DNA of 64,000 nt from Saccharibacter sp. EH611 (GCF_009834765.1 NZ_WVHP01000022.1:1-64000), one strand, 5' to 3'; shown: positions 9,941 through 18,533, counted from the stretch's first letter. Notes: generated by a model from the letters alone, not told the origin. Numbers and translations: made by a program.

Positions 9941-10917
9941 AAATAGTACCTTTCATTGGCAAGATAATGGTCAATATAGCGAGCGACCCCTTCTTCAAGC
10001 GAGGTAAAACTCTCTTGATAGCCAGCACGCCGCAACGCGCTCATATCAGCGCATGTATAGGACTGATATTGCCCACGCAAAAAAGCCGGCATGTCGATAA
10101 ACTCAATATCACGCGCTTTGCCAGCGGCATCACACACCGCATAGGCAAGGTCACGATAGCTTCGCGCTTGCCCTGTGCCACAGTTAAACAAGCCACTGAC
10201 AGAAGGATGCTCCCATAGCCACAGCAAAACCTTGACCACATCACCAACCCAAATAAAGTCTCGCTTTTGCTGGCCATCCTCCAAGCCCGGCACGTCAGAG
10301 CGGAAAAGGCGTGCGGCTTCCCCGCGCCTTAACTCATCATATTTCACCTTAACGACCGAAAGCATCCTGCCCTTATGATATTCATTAGGGCCGTAAACAT
10401 TGAAAAATTTTAGCCCCGCCCATTGAGGGGGATGAGGCAGGCCGCCCTCAATTTGATCTCGCACCCAAAGGTCAAACGCCTGTTTAGACCAGCCATAAAG
10501 ATTAAGCGGTCGCAGCGTATCAATAGTCCCAAACCCATCACAGAATCCGCCGTCATGGCTTGCACCACCATAGGTTGCCGCTGAGGAAGCATAAATAAAA
10601 GGCACTTGCCTATGCGTGCACCAAAGCCACAAAAATTGTGACAAAGCGACGTTACTTTCCCACACGAGGTCACCATCACGCGCGGTAGTCGCGCTGATCG
10701 CTCCAAGGTGGAAAACAGCCGTGATCTCCTCTGCCTCTTCCAGAAAAGAAGGAAACGCTTCAGGGGACACAAGTTGATGAGGTGGATGCGTCGCTAAATT
10801 GCGCCACTTCCCCTGATCACGCAAACGGTCCACAATGACAATTTGCTCCCCTCGCTGATAGAGGGCTTCCTGAAGACACGAACCAATGAACCCGGCACCG
10901 CCGGTGACGATAATCAT
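9937..10917 (-). CDS. hldD: ADP-L-glycero-D-manno-heptose 6-epimerase
   Basis: An extended short-chain dehydrogenase that makes ADP-L-glycero-D-manno-heptose for the LPS inner core. The NAD(P)-binding motif GGAGFIGS is at residues 6-13, and the catalytic Ser/Tyr/Lys lie in YASSAATYG and YGWSK. I start at 10917 (MIIVTGG); a frame to 10968 is possible, but its extra residues are not family-like. No ribosome-binding site precedes 10917, while a promoter-like pair is placed so that the RNA could begin at the ATG itself (see the promoter entry). Confidence 0.93.
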   Translation of the reverse strand: MIIVTGGAGFIGSCLQEALYQRGEQIVIVDRLRDQGKWRNLATHPPHQLVSPEAFPSFLEEAEEITAVFHLGAISATTARDGDLVWESNVALSQFLWLWCTHRQVPFIYASSAATYGGASHDGGFCDGFGTIDTLRPLNLYGWSKQAFDLWVRDQIEGGLPHPPQWAGLKFFNVYGPNEYHKGRMLSVVKVKYDELRRGEAARLFRSDVPGLEDGQQKRDFIWVGDVVKVLLWLWEHPSVSGLFNCGTGQARSYRDLAYAVCDAAGKARDIEFIDMPAFLRGQYQSYTCADMSALRRAGYQESFTSLEEGVARYIDHYLANERYYL

Positions 10918-10923
10918 TCTTGT

Positions 10924-10952
10924 TGTATAGTCTGGACATCCGCAGGTTCCAA
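10924..10952 (-). promoter_or_regulatory. possible promoter giving a leaderless hldD transcript
   Basis: On the minus strand TTGGAA (10947-10952) and TATACA (10924-10929) are 17 bases apart. The start point would fall at about 10917-10918, the A of the hldD ATG. Each hexamer matches four of six consensus bases, so this is only a suggestion, but it fits the lack of a Shine-Dalgarno sequence. Confidence 0.35.
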
Positions 10953-11000
10953 CAACCAACATAGGCATGCGTCCAGCACGGACATTAAGGAGAGTTTTCT

Positions 11001-11285
11001 ATGGCTGACCGTCCCCGTTTTTTTGATGATCTCACCGGTTTTGCCGGTACCGCCTTTTCCGCTATGACAGGAGCACGTGAAGAGGTGCATTCGCTCGTTC
11101 GTAGCCGCGTTGATGAAATCCTTTATTCTCTCAACCTCGTTCGTCGTGATGAATTTGACGCCGTCCAAGAAATGGCTAGTCGCGCGCGTTTGGCTCAGGA
11201 ACGCAGCGAGAGCCGCCTTACTGAACTCGAAGACCGCCTTAATGATTTAGAACAAACGCTCACAGAACCTTCCTCGGAGCGTTAA
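11001..11285 (+). CDS. ubiK: ubiquinone biosynthesis accessory factor, BMFP/YqiC family
   Basis: A 94-residue protein of the UbiK (YqiC, DUF526) family. The N-terminal half is amphipathic and should meet the membrane; the C-terminal half (about residues 55-90) is a heptad-rich coiled coil that lets members trimerise. In enterobacteria UbiK assists the late hydroxylation steps of ubiquinone synthesis with UbiJ. AAGGAGAG lies upstream of the ATG. The same short run contains a COQ9 protein, a second ubiquinone factor, which supports the role. Confidence 0.9.
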   Translation: MADRPRFFDDLTGFAGTAFSAMTGAREEVHSLVRSRVDEILYSLNLVRRDEFDAVQEMASRARLAQERSESRLTELEDRLNDLEQTLTEPSSER

Positions 11286-11325
11286 GTTCACTCTCCTTTT
11301 CCCCCTTTTTGTTGGAGACACTCTT

Positions 11326-12138
11326 ATGACCTCCCCAAACGTGCTTCTTATCGGCTGTGGCAAAATGGGCGGCGCCCTTGCACAAGGCTGGATGGCCGCT
11401 CAAAACCCACCAAAGCTCATGGTGTTAGACCGCAAGCTGCAACAAGCCCACGGTGGTAGCCCCATTGTCCGCACAGCATCAGACATTCCTGCCGATTTCC
11501 AGCCTGACATCATCGTTCTCGCTGTAAAACCAGCTGGTGCCGATGCTATGCTGGCTACTCTCCGCGATGCCCTTGGAGAACGCCTCCATAAGTCTGCACT
11601 CCTCTCTGTCATGGCCGGCAAAACATGCGACCACCTCGCTAAAGCGTGCGGATGGGATGATATGGCCGTCATTCGTACAATGCCGAATACCCCATCCAGC
11701 GTTGGAGCCGGCACGACGGGTCTCTATGCATCCCCTCATGTCTCTGAAGCACAAAAACAAATTGCGATCACGTTGATGCAACAGGTCGGCACGGTAGTTC
11801 CCGTTTCACGTGAAACCGACCTTCGCAGCGTCATCGCCATTGCAGGTTCTGCTCCAGCTTATATCTTTTTCCTTACCGAACTGCTGGAAAAAACGGGTGT
11901 TGAGCTGGGGCTAACAGCTGAACAATCGCGTGAATTAGCCCGCAGCATGATGTATGGTGCTGGCAAAATGCTACATGACCTTCCCGAAGACGCGTCAACA
12001 TTGCGCAAAAATGTCACCAGCCCAAATGGCACAACCGCTGCTGCTTTGGCCGTCTTTATGGACGAGAATAACTGGCCACGCACAGTAAAACTCGCCGCCC
12101 AGGCCGCTGTGCGCCGGTCAGAAGAACTCGATAACTGA
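11326..12138 (+). CDS. proC: pyrroline-5-carboxylate reductase
   Basis: The last step of proline synthesis: NAD(P)H reduction of pyrroline-5-carboxylate. The N-terminal Rossmann fold begins LLIGCGKMGGAL, and the C-terminal dimer domain has the family's IAGSAPAYIF and VTSPNGTT blocks. The 270-residue length is normal. A 14-base parS-like palindrome lies inside the coding sequence at 11803-11816, encoding Val-Ser-Arg-Glu-Thr at about residues 160-164, where ProC proteins are not usually conserved. Confidence 0.97.
   Translation: MTSPNVLLIGCGKMGGALAQGWMAAQNPPKLMVLDRKLQQAHGGSPIVRTASDIPADFQPDIIVLAVKPAGADAMLATLRDALGERLHKSALLSVMAGKTCDHLAKACGWDDMAVIRTMPNTPSSVGAGTTGLYASPHVSEAQKQIAITLMQQVGTVVPVSRETDLRSVIAIAGSAPAYIFFLTELLEKTGVELGLTAEQSRELARSMMYGAGKMLHDLPEDASTLRKNVTSPNGTTAAALAVFMDENNWPRTVKLAAQAAVRRSEELDN
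11803..11816. other. parS-like centromere site inside proC
   Basis: GTTTCACGTGAAAC is a perfect 14-base palindrome and matches the inner 14 bases of the bacterial parS consensus (TGTTTCACGTGAAACA); the two outer bases differ (C and C). ParB binds such sites and spreads along DNA to organise the origin region. A second copy is at 63721. Confidence 0.75.
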
Positions 12139-12159
12139 CCTAGAGGAGCCCCCATCGCC

Positions 12160-12804
12160 ATGACGGCTGCAATTGATCCTAAAGTGCTCGACCATGCCTT
12201 GATCGAATCTGCCCTCTTCTTGGTTGGGCAGCACGGATGGCACCGCCTGTCTCTCGTTGAGGCTGCACGCGATGCAGGCCTCCCCGTTGACCAAGTGCGG
12301 GCACGCTACCCTTTCAAAGCATGCGTGCTTACAGCGCTCAGCCGTCTGGCCGATGAGGCCGCTTTACAGGGAGATCACGAAGGCCTTCCCCTTCGTGATG
12401 TGCTCTTTGATTTACTCATGCGTCGTTTTGATGTTTTCCAAGAACATCGCACAGGCTTGCGCACGGTGCTGCACACTCTTCCGCGAGACCCAGCCCTTGC
12501 CGCTCTTATCGCTACAGCGACACTCGACAGCCTTCGTTGGGTAGCAGACTATGCAGGGCTAGACCGACGCGGTCTCAGTGGAGCAATACGCCTCAACAGC
12601 TTGGGTGTTGTATGGACACACGCCGTTCGTGCTTGGGAAAAAGATGATACGTCTGACCTCAGCAGCACCATGAATGCTCTTGACCATGCCTTAAACCGCG
12701 CAGAACGTTTTGGCATGCTAAAATCTCTCTATACGCAAGAGACAGAGGGAGACACGGAAGAAGACAGTGGCCTACCAGACTACGTCCCAGCTGACGATGA
12801 GTAA
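12160..12804 (+). CDS. COQ9 family protein (ubiquinone biosynthesis)
   Basis: A 214-residue protein whose first 60 residues form a TetR-like helix-turn-helix (ALFLVGQHGWHRLSLVEAA), followed by the helical COQ9 domain with the conserved aromatic WVADYAGLD and a WEKDDTSDLSSTM segment near residue 165. COQ9 is a lipid-binding partner of the COQ7 hydroxylase in mitochondria; alphaproteobacterial relatives are presumed to act likewise. It follows proC by 21 bases and shares a run with ubiK. The acidic C-terminus is typical. Confidence 0.88.
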   Translation: MTAAIDPKVLDHALIESALFLVGQHGWHRLSLVEAARDAGLPVDQVRARYPFKACVLTALSRLADEAALQGDHEGLPLRDVLFDLLMRRFDVFQEHRTGLRTVLHTLPRDPALAALIATATLDSLRWVADYAGLDRRGLSGAIRLNSLGVVWTHAVRAWEKDDTSDLSSTMNALDHALNRAERFGMLKSLYTQETEGDTEEDSGLPDYVPADDE

Positions 12805-12889
12805 CAGCTTTATGGACGTATTTTTTCTAAAATAATATTTTCTTCCCCCTTTACGGCGCGATAGGTTCAAGCTAAAAGATCCTCATCGT

Positions 12890-12964
12890 TGGGATGTAGC
12901 CAAGCGGTAAGGCAGCGGATTTTGATTCCGCCATGCGGAGGTTCGAATCCTCCCATCCCAGCCA
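12890..12964 (+). tRNA. tRNA-Gln (anticodon TTG)
   Basis: A complete cloverleaf. The acceptor arms TGGGATG and CATCCCA pair, the anticodon stem GCGGA/TCCGC encloses the loop TTTTGAT with anticodon TTG at loop positions 3-5, and the T arm carries GGTTCGAATCC. The discriminator G and the CCA end are encoded. It reads CAA codons. Confidence 0.97.
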
Positions 12965-13071
12965 ATTTTCCTAAAAATATCATCAGAAGATGCGAATTCC
13001 CCAAGGGAATATCGTTATGCTCGTTTCTTCTAACCTAATACGTTTAGGCGACAGGCTTATTCTGAGCATAA

Positions 13072-13103
13072 AAAAGCCCACCACACATAGATGGCGGGCT
13101 TTT
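13072..13103. terminator. terminator between tRNA-Gln and the repeat protein gene
   Basis: Arms AGCCCACCA and TGGCGGGCT (one mismatch), flanked by an A run on the left and a T run on the right. It can serve both the tRNA transcript and the minus-strand gene ending at 13142. Confidence 0.8.
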
Positions 13104-13141
13104 AGCCGTATATCTCAACCAATTTCAGAAGAATCTACGGA

Positions 13142-14101
13142 TTAAAATCCGTGGAAATCCGTTGGTTTCAGATGCGTTGTATGTAGGAAGGTGATCTTTG
13201 TCTGATCATCCAAACTAATCGTCGTATCACCACCACTCACAGTGGCAGAATCGAGGATATGCTGGATATTCCCCATATTCGAAGACGAAATACCGACAGT
13301 ATTTCCAGCAGCACTGCCGAAGTCCGTAATCGTGTATTGCCCGCCTTTGTCATTCAGGAACTGGAACAGGTTTGGCGCCCCACTTCCTCCTGACAATGTC
13401 GCAGCATCGTGTTCGTTCATATTATGAACACTGATCGTGTCGGAGGCAGAACCACCCTGTATGGTGTCCCCGTTGCCAACATTCGCAACAAGGGAATTAT
13501 GCGACGACGACGCGTCAAAGAGAATATGCCCTCCGCCTCCGGTCGTATTTTTACTATCAAAATGAGTAATCCCCTTAGAATCGGGCTGCTCACCATTGAA
13601 GTAAAGCTGCGTCGCACCTTGGTTCGTTCCGACATAATGGTAGGTACTATTGCCCGTCCCATAAATGGTTGCATTCTCGGACTGAAGAACGGTATCCCCT
13701 GAGCCACCCAAGAACGTTAGCGGCCCATTAACGGTGATATGGTTACTAACTCCGCCGTTAACCTGAAGATTGCCCGCAGCAGAAATTGTATCCTGAACCC
13801 CGCCGGTTATCGTATCATTGACGCCAGCATTAAGGTGGTTTCGGCCTGAAGAGTTATCAGCAACAGCAACGTCGTTCCCACCAACCGCAAAGACACTATT
13901 CCCCTGCGTAATCGCCCCCGGCGTTGTATCCGCACCAGCAGCCGCAGACGTTCTGTCATCTGACCGCGTTTCTACAGCAGATCGCTCAAACGCACGCCCC
14001 ATCGAACGCTCAAACGCGCGCCCCATACGGCTTGAACGCTGCCCAGAAAATGGAACAGAGAACGGCCTGTTAGAACCGCCGATAACAGTGACGACTGGCA
14101 T
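13142..14101 (-). CDS. glycine-rich repeat protein, probable type I-secreted exoprotein
   Basis: A 319-residue protein with no signal peptide. Residues 26-41 are two exact copies of MGRAFERS. From about residue 65 it is Gly/Asn/Asp/Ser/Thr-rich with irregular calcium-repeat-like stretches (GGSGDTVL, GNGDTIQGGSASDTISV). It ends TTHLKPTDFHGF, an aromatic, Asp-containing tail of the sort seen on type I secretion substrates. The start at 14101 has GAGGAGGG about 5 bases upstream; a longer frame to 14146 is unlikely. Only part of it is a clear RTX nonamer, so it may instead be a beta-helix adhesin. No secretion genes lie nearby. It may be a single-gene unit. Confidence 0.8.
   Translation of the reverse strand: MPVVTVIGGSNRPFSVPFSGQRSSRMGRAFERSMGRAFERSAVETRSDDRTSAAAGADTTPGAITQGNSVFAVGGNDVAVADNSSGRNHLNAGVNDTITGGVQDTISAAGNLQVNGGVSNHITVNGPLTFLGGSGDTVLQSENATIYGTGNSTYHYVGTNQGATQLYFNGEQPDSKGITHFDSKNTTGGGGHILFDASSSHNSLVANVGNGDTIQGGSASDTISVHNMNEHDAATLSGGSGAPNLFQFLNDKGGQYTITDFGSAAGNTVGISSSNMGNIQHILDSATVSGGDTTISLDDQTKITFLHTTHLKPTDFHGF
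13979..14026 (-). repeat. two tandem 24-base units inside the exoprotein gene
   Basis: Two in-frame copies of a 24-base unit encode MGRAFERS twice. The DNA copies differ at only a few third-position-like bases, pointing to a recent duplication. Copy number could vary by slippage without breaking the frame. Confidence 0.85.
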
Positions 14102-14403
14102 AAACCCTCCTCTTTCATTAATGAGCAACGCCCGACAATAAGGCATCTTCCCTCACAGGGAGACACGAATGACAAAAGCCATTATGGGCAAATTTTATTG
14201 GGTGAACTAGCCTATAATAGCGCTTCCCTGCAAGGGATTGTTTCACGTCACTCTAATGAATTAGTACTAAGGTAGTCGGTAAAAAGAAATTTTCAAGCTT
14301 CTAACATCAACTTTACAAAAACCGAGGAGACAGTTGCTGCCCATAAAAGGATTTTAAAGACACACCCAATCTCTACTGTTTTTGTCTGGGAATTACCCTT
14401 CTT

Positions 14404-16443
14404 TCATTCACGAGGACTTCCTTCGCAAATCCCGTCAAGAGACCGCAGCCATAAAGACGCCTGCCCATCTGACGGCGCACGCCAATCACCACGTGGTGAA
14501 AGAGACCCTCCTGCAACCACTTTCGGCCCATTAGGCATTGCTGAACGCTTAAACTGGCTACTCCCAAAGAAACGCCTTACAAAAACCCTCATCCAACGCA
14601 CAATGTCAGAAAGCTCATAGGAAACACGCTTATCAAGCGGGTAATGTACAGGCCACTCCCCTCTTGTGACGTTACTCCATGCTTTTTCCTGCAAAAAAGC
14701 AATACGTCTGGGAGAGAATCCGTAACGCAGCACGTAATAAAGCGTGAAGTCTTGAAGCGGATACGGCCCAATCATCTGTTCTGTACTCTGCATGCCCGCC
14801 CCTTGGTCGGGCACAAGCTCAGGCGAGATCTCTGCATTCACAACTGCCTCAAGCGCCTCACGACATTCTTCTGAAAAATGACCATCCTGACGCGCAGCCC
14901 AGCGGATCACGTGTTGGATAAGCGTTTTTGGCAAACCCGCATTGACATTATAATGCGCCATCTGGTCGCCCACACCATAGGTGCACCACCCCAACGCCAG
15001 CTCCGACAAATCACCCGTGCCAATGACAATCCCTTGATGATGGTTTGCTAAACGGAAAAGAAAGTCCGTGCGAAGCCCCGCCTGAACATTTTCAAAGGTC
15101 ACGTCATACACAGCTTCACCACGCGCAAAAGGGTGCTCAATCGCTGCTAACATCGCCTGTGCTGTGTCGCGAATATCCAGCACGCCTCCATCAACAGAAA
15201 GGCTATTCATGAGCTGATGAGCGAGACGTAAACTCTCTTTCCCCGTTGCAAAACCCGGCATTGTCCGCGCTAAAATCGCCTGCCGTGGCCACCCCATCGC
15301 ATCGGCAGCCCGTACGGCAACAAGCAACGCTAACGCACTATCCAACCCACCAGAAACACCGATGATCATCCGTTTCGCATGAGCAGCCTTCAGCCGTTGG
15401 CACAAGGCTTGCACCTGAATATGCCACGCTTCCTCACAGTCCTGATCTAAACGCTGCACCTGCAACGGCACGAAAGGGAACCGCGCGATCGTGCGCATCA
15501 AACCACGATCCTTCACTTCTGGCGCTAAGGTAAACTCAATACGTCGATACGTATCGTCTTTCGGTGCAAAATACCCGCTACGCGTCCGCTCCTGACGGAG
15601 CTTAACTAAATCAACATCGGCCAAAAGCTGCATCGCATCTTCTTGAAAGCGTGGAGAAGAAGCCAATATTTCGCCCGCCTCATGCACCGTCAGCTGCCCA
15701 TCCCAAGCCAAATCTGTCGTGGATTCCCCCACACTCGCCGCCGCATAAAGATACGCGCTCATAGTGCGCATCGACTGTGACGCACAGAGAAGAGCACGCT
15801 CTTCTGCTCGCCCTACCGTCACAGGAGAAGCGGAAAGATTAGCCAGAACCGTCGCGCCAGCTTGGGCATGCTGCGTACTAGGCGGTGACGGCGCCCAAAG
15901 ATCTTCGCAAATCTCAACGCCCAGCGTCAGGCTGTCCACATCCTTTGCCGCGAAAAGCAAATCCGTTCCAAAAGGAATATCCTCTCCACAAAGACGAATT
16001 GTTCCCCGGCACTCTTGCCCACTTGAGAAATAACGCGGCTCATAAAACTCACGATAGCGCGGCAAAAAGCTCTTCGGCACCACTCCTAAGAGACGCCCAC
16101 GATGGATAATTACCGCACAATTATACAGCGCATCTCCGCGCCGTAAGGGGGCCCCTACAACCGCCACACTCATCAAAGACCGGCTTGCATCAACCAGCTC
16201 CGACAAAGCGTGCTCAACACCCTCTTGGACAGCTTGCTGAAAATGAAGATCGTCCAACGTGTAGCCACTCAAGCTCAGCTCAGGGAACACGGCCACCGCC
16301 GCCCCTTGCTCCGCACAGCGTCGCCACGCGTGCTCAATCGTGCGGGCATTATGCTGCGGGTCAGCCAAAACCACAGGCACTGTACAGGCCGCAACACGTG
16401 CAAAACCTTGTTGATAGAGACAATGGAAACGCGACGCTGTCAT
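14404..16443 (-). CDS. nadE: glutamine-hydrolysing NAD(+) synthase
   Basis: A 679-residue two-domain enzyme. The N-terminal nitrilase-like glutaminase has its Glu in FPELSLSGYT, Lys in VPKSFLPRYREF and Cys in GVEICEDLW, and frees ammonia from glutamine. The C-terminal synthetase carries the PP-loop GVSGGLDSALAL and amidates deamido-NAD to NAD. Length matches the long bacterial form. It begins 13 bases after dsbB stops, so the two are probably cotranscribed. With nadD it closes the NAD pathway. Confidence 0.97.
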   Translation of the reverse strand: MTASRFHCLYQQGFARVAACTVPVVLADPQHNARTIEHAWRRCAEQGAAVAVFPELSLSGYTLDDLHFQQAVQEGVEHALSELVDASRSLMSVAVVGAPLRRGDALYNCAVIIHRGRLLGVVPKSFLPRYREFYEPRYFSSGQECRGTIRLCGEDIPFGTDLLFAAKDVDSLTLGVEICEDLWAPSPPSTQHAQAGATVLANLSASPVTVGRAEERALLCASQSMRTMSAYLYAAASVGESTTDLAWDGQLTVHEAGEILASSPRFQEDAMQLLADVDLVKLRQERTRSGYFAPKDDTYRRIEFTLAPEVKDRGLMRTIARFPFVPLQVQRLDQDCEEAWHIQVQALCQRLKAAHAKRMIIGVSGGLDSALALLVAVRAADAMGWPRQAILARTMPGFATGKESLRLAHQLMNSLSVDGGVLDIRDTAQAMLAAIEHPFARGEAVYDVTFENVQAGLRTDFLFRLANHHQGIVIGTGDLSELALGWCTYGVGDQMAHYNVNAGLPKTLIQHVIRWAARQDGHFSEECREALEAVVNAEISPELVPDQGAGMQSTEQMIGPYPLQDFTLYYVLRYGFSPRRIAFLQEKAWSNVTRGEWPVHYPLDKRVSYELSDIVRWMRVFVRRFFGSSQFKRSAMPNGPKVVAGGSLSPRGDWRAPSDGQASLWLRSLDGICEGSPRE

Positions 16444-16456
16444 AAACCGTGCCTTA

Positions 16457-16981
16457 TTAATGCTGACGCTTCACGTCACGAAAGAGGTGGCGCAACCCCC
16501 ATAACGACAAGACAAAAACGCCGAATGCATAAACCCCCGACAGGATCGTAAGAGAAATCGGCAATCCGAAAGGATAATCGGGGAGGTCGCAGGGTTTCGC
16601 AGGACGAAGCGGCATCGTCTGCATCCAATTTTCAAAGCTCTGACCATACACAACATGGGCCTGACACTCCGCAGCCGGGCTAGGCCACCATCCCTGCTCG
16701 ACACCTATATGCATGGCAGACAACCCCACGCTGACCAACACACACAAAACCCCAAACAACGCAGGCCACCGCGCGTAACGTGGGCCAAGCACAAGAACGA
16801 GCACGCCAAAAGCGATCAGCACCTTCCAAGGCCGCCGCTCCCACAAACACAGCTCACATGGTTCAAGGTGCAAAATATGCTCAGCACCCATCGCTACAAG
16901 CAACGCGAAAAGGCCAGACAGCACAAAGAGACCGCCAATCATCCATACGCTTTTGAACTGACCTGCTTTCAATAACAACAT
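16457..16981 (-). CDS. dsbB: DsbB-family disulfide bond formation protein
   Basis: A 174-residue membrane protein with four hydrophobic segments. The first redox pair is in the periplasmic loop after segment 1 (CELC, about residues 38-41); the second pair is formed by Cys in AAECQAH and AKPCDLP in the second loop. DsbB reoxidises DsbA and passes electrons to ubiquinone. No dsbA is adjacent. It is the first gene of a likely dsbB-nadE unit. Confidence 0.93.
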   Translation of the reverse strand: MLLLKAGQFKSVWMIGGLFVLSGLFALLVAMGAEHILHLEPCELCLWERRPWKVLIAFGVLVLVLGPRYARWPALFGVLCVLVSVGLSAMHIGVEQGWWPSPAAECQAHVVYGQSFENWMQTMPLRPAKPCDLPDYPFGLPISLTILSGVYAFGVFVLSLWGLRHLFRDVKRQH

Positions 16982-17023
16982 CGCGCTTCACCTCTCACTC
17001 TTATGCCTTACTCCCAACAGACT

Positions 17024-17716
17024 TTACCGCCCGCTTGTAGGAGGAGCTCCTGCGCTCGGTGGCGCTGGTGGCGGCAATGGAGCCCCACCGGTCGACGGAT
17101 CAGGTGCTACGGGTGGCAACAACGACATAGGGCCACCTGTTGATGGTGTTTGAGGCGGCTGAGGAGGGTGATAAGCCCCATCCCCCTGTGTTTCCTGATG
17201 ATCTGCATCCATATGAGGCGTCACAATCGCCCCAAGAGATGGCGCTTTAGTTGGCGGCAATGCTCCCGGCTGTGGCTCCATATTTTGACCTTGGCAGCGC
17301 ACTGCCTGCACATCATAGAGCGGATTACCATACACCCCAAGAGACGGCTGCGTCGCGAGCATCCATCCGTCAAAAACCGGGACATTCTGTGCTTTCATCT
17401 CCTCAATATGAAGATGCACAGCAGACTCCGCCGGTAAGGTGGGCGGACGTTGCACACAAGCCACCACACGCACCGTTAGGCTGCGGTATGTCACTTCTTT
17501 CCCAACAGGGATCGTCACGTCATTCACATGTGAATCGAGGCGATTAAGCACACGCACTACCGCTTCTGAACGCCCCTGCCACGCCGTGGCAGGGTAAGTT
17601 GCCGGCGGAGCAACGCCATACACCCCCCCTCCATCGCCAGCCCAAGCACCATGAAGAGCACTTACACTGCTCGCCAGCGCTAAAAGCGGGAGAAGCCTCA
17701 TCACACGCTGTGTCAT
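17024..17716 (-). CDS. exported DUF2155 protein with proline-rich tail
   Basis: A 230-residue protein: a signal peptide to about residue 26 (Ala-Trp-Ala), then a DUF2155 domain at about residues 45-140 (VRVLNRLDSHVNDVTIPVG, three Cys, and FDGWMLATQPSLGVYGNPLYDV). The tail from 145 to 230 is mostly Pro, Gly, Ala and Ser and should be disordered. DUF2155 is an alphaproteobacterial periplasmic family of unknown role, often found beside mlaD and ubiquinone or complex I genes. The start overlaps the upstream small gene by four bases. Confidence 0.88.
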   Translation of the reverse strand: MTQRVMRLLPLLALASSVSALHGAWAGDGGGVYGVAPPATYPATAWQGRSEAVVRVLNRLDSHVNDVTIPVGKEVTYRSLTVRVVACVQRPPTLPAESAVHLHIEEMKAQNVPVFDGWMLATQPSLGVYGNPLYDVQAVRCQGQNMEPQPGALPPTKAPSLGAIVTPHMDADHQETQGDGAYHPPQPPQTPSTGGPMSLLPPVAPDPSTGGAPLPPPAPPSAGAPPTSGR

Positions 17717-17967
17717 GACGGATCCTCCGTTGTTGCGCTATCTGCTTCCTTTTTACGGAAAGGACTCTCCATTTTTTCCACCAAAGCCCCAAAACGCGCC
17801 TTGATAATCAATGGATCAACCCCGAAAAGAAGCGCATCTTCGTAAGCATCCTGCATCACCTGATGCAGTTCGCTTTCATTCTCGCGCAATGTCCGAAGTT
17901 TCTCCGTACATGTAAGCTTTTGCCCGTGCTCATCAGCCCAAAAAGGCATTTTATCATCGTTGCTCAC
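17713..17967 (-). CDS. small conserved-looking cytoplasmic protein, unknown function
   Basis: An 84-residue acidic protein. Residues 22-70 are predicted helical (KLRTLRENESELHQVMQDAY, then DALLFGVDPLIIKARFGALV). No signal peptide or membrane segment. I recognise no family. It is very likely real because it overlaps both neighbours by four bases (mlaD stop upstream, DUF2155 start downstream), a coupled arrangement that would not survive by chance. A role next to the Mla lipid system is only a guess from position. Confidence 0.75.
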   Translation of the reverse strand: MSNDDKMPFWADEHGQKLTCTEKLRTLRENESELHQVMQDAYEDALLFGVDPLIIKARFGALVEKMESPFRKKEADSATTEDPS

Positions 17968-18533
17968 GGCGTTTTTGTCCCCGTCGTTGTCTCTCCCGCC
18001 CCTCCTGATGAAGGAGAAGCGACAGCAGGATGATCTTTCTTTTGTAATGAATCCGTTACTGAAAAAATAAACTTGCTTAATAGCTGCTCAAGGCTAATCG
18101 CCCCCTGCGTTTCACTCACCATGCTTCCAGCATGCAGCATCGCCGTGTCACCACCGGGGTTAAGCGCGATATATTTCCCCCCCAACAAGGAGTCCGACGT
18201 AATAATAGCACCACTATCAACAGGAAGCTGCACGTCTGGTGCGACAGAAAACGTGACTTGTGCCTGATAATGACGCGGATCAATGGCTGTGCTCACCACG
18301 TGCCCAACTGTCACACCCGCAAGCCGTATGTCAGACCCGACCGACAAGCCATCAATATGACTAAATGCGGCCTGAAGCACATAACCCTGATCATGCGATT
18401 GATGCCGCCCCAACAAAGCCATCGCCACTAAAGCGGCTAATGCTATCGCAACAACCAAGCCCACACCAAACTCTAAACGTGTCTGTCGGGCCTGTTTTGT
18501 GGAGAGCCCGTCGCTGGAGATCCCTGTCACCAT
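17964..18533 (-). CDS. mlaD: MlaD-family lipid transport protein (MCE domain)
   Basis: A 189-residue protein with one N-terminal membrane anchor (about residues 22-42) and an MCE domain (about 52-130, with GLSVGSDIRLAGVTVGHV and DSLLGGKYIALNPGG). MlaD hexamers sit between the inner-membrane ABC transporter MlaFE and the periplasm and move phospholipids to or from the outer membrane. The Ser/Thr/Gly tail is low-complexity. mlaE and mlaF are not adjacent. AGAGGAAGC precedes the ATG. It heads the unit mlaD, small gene, DUF2155. Confidence 0.92.
   Translation of the reverse strand: MVTGISSDGLSTKQARQTRLEFGVGLVVAIALAALVAMALLGRHQSHDQGYVLQAAFSHIDGLSVGSDIRLAGVTVGHVVSTAIDPRHYQAQVTFSVAPDVQLPVDSGAIITSDSLLGGKYIALNPGGDTAMLHAGSMVSETQGAISLEQLLSKFIFSVTDSLQKKDHPAVASPSSGGAGETTTGTKTP

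Noticed and set aside
14239-14248. Half of a parS site (TGTTTCACGT) upstream of the repeat protein gene
   Set aside because: The second half is CACTCTAA instead of GAAACA; no palindrome.
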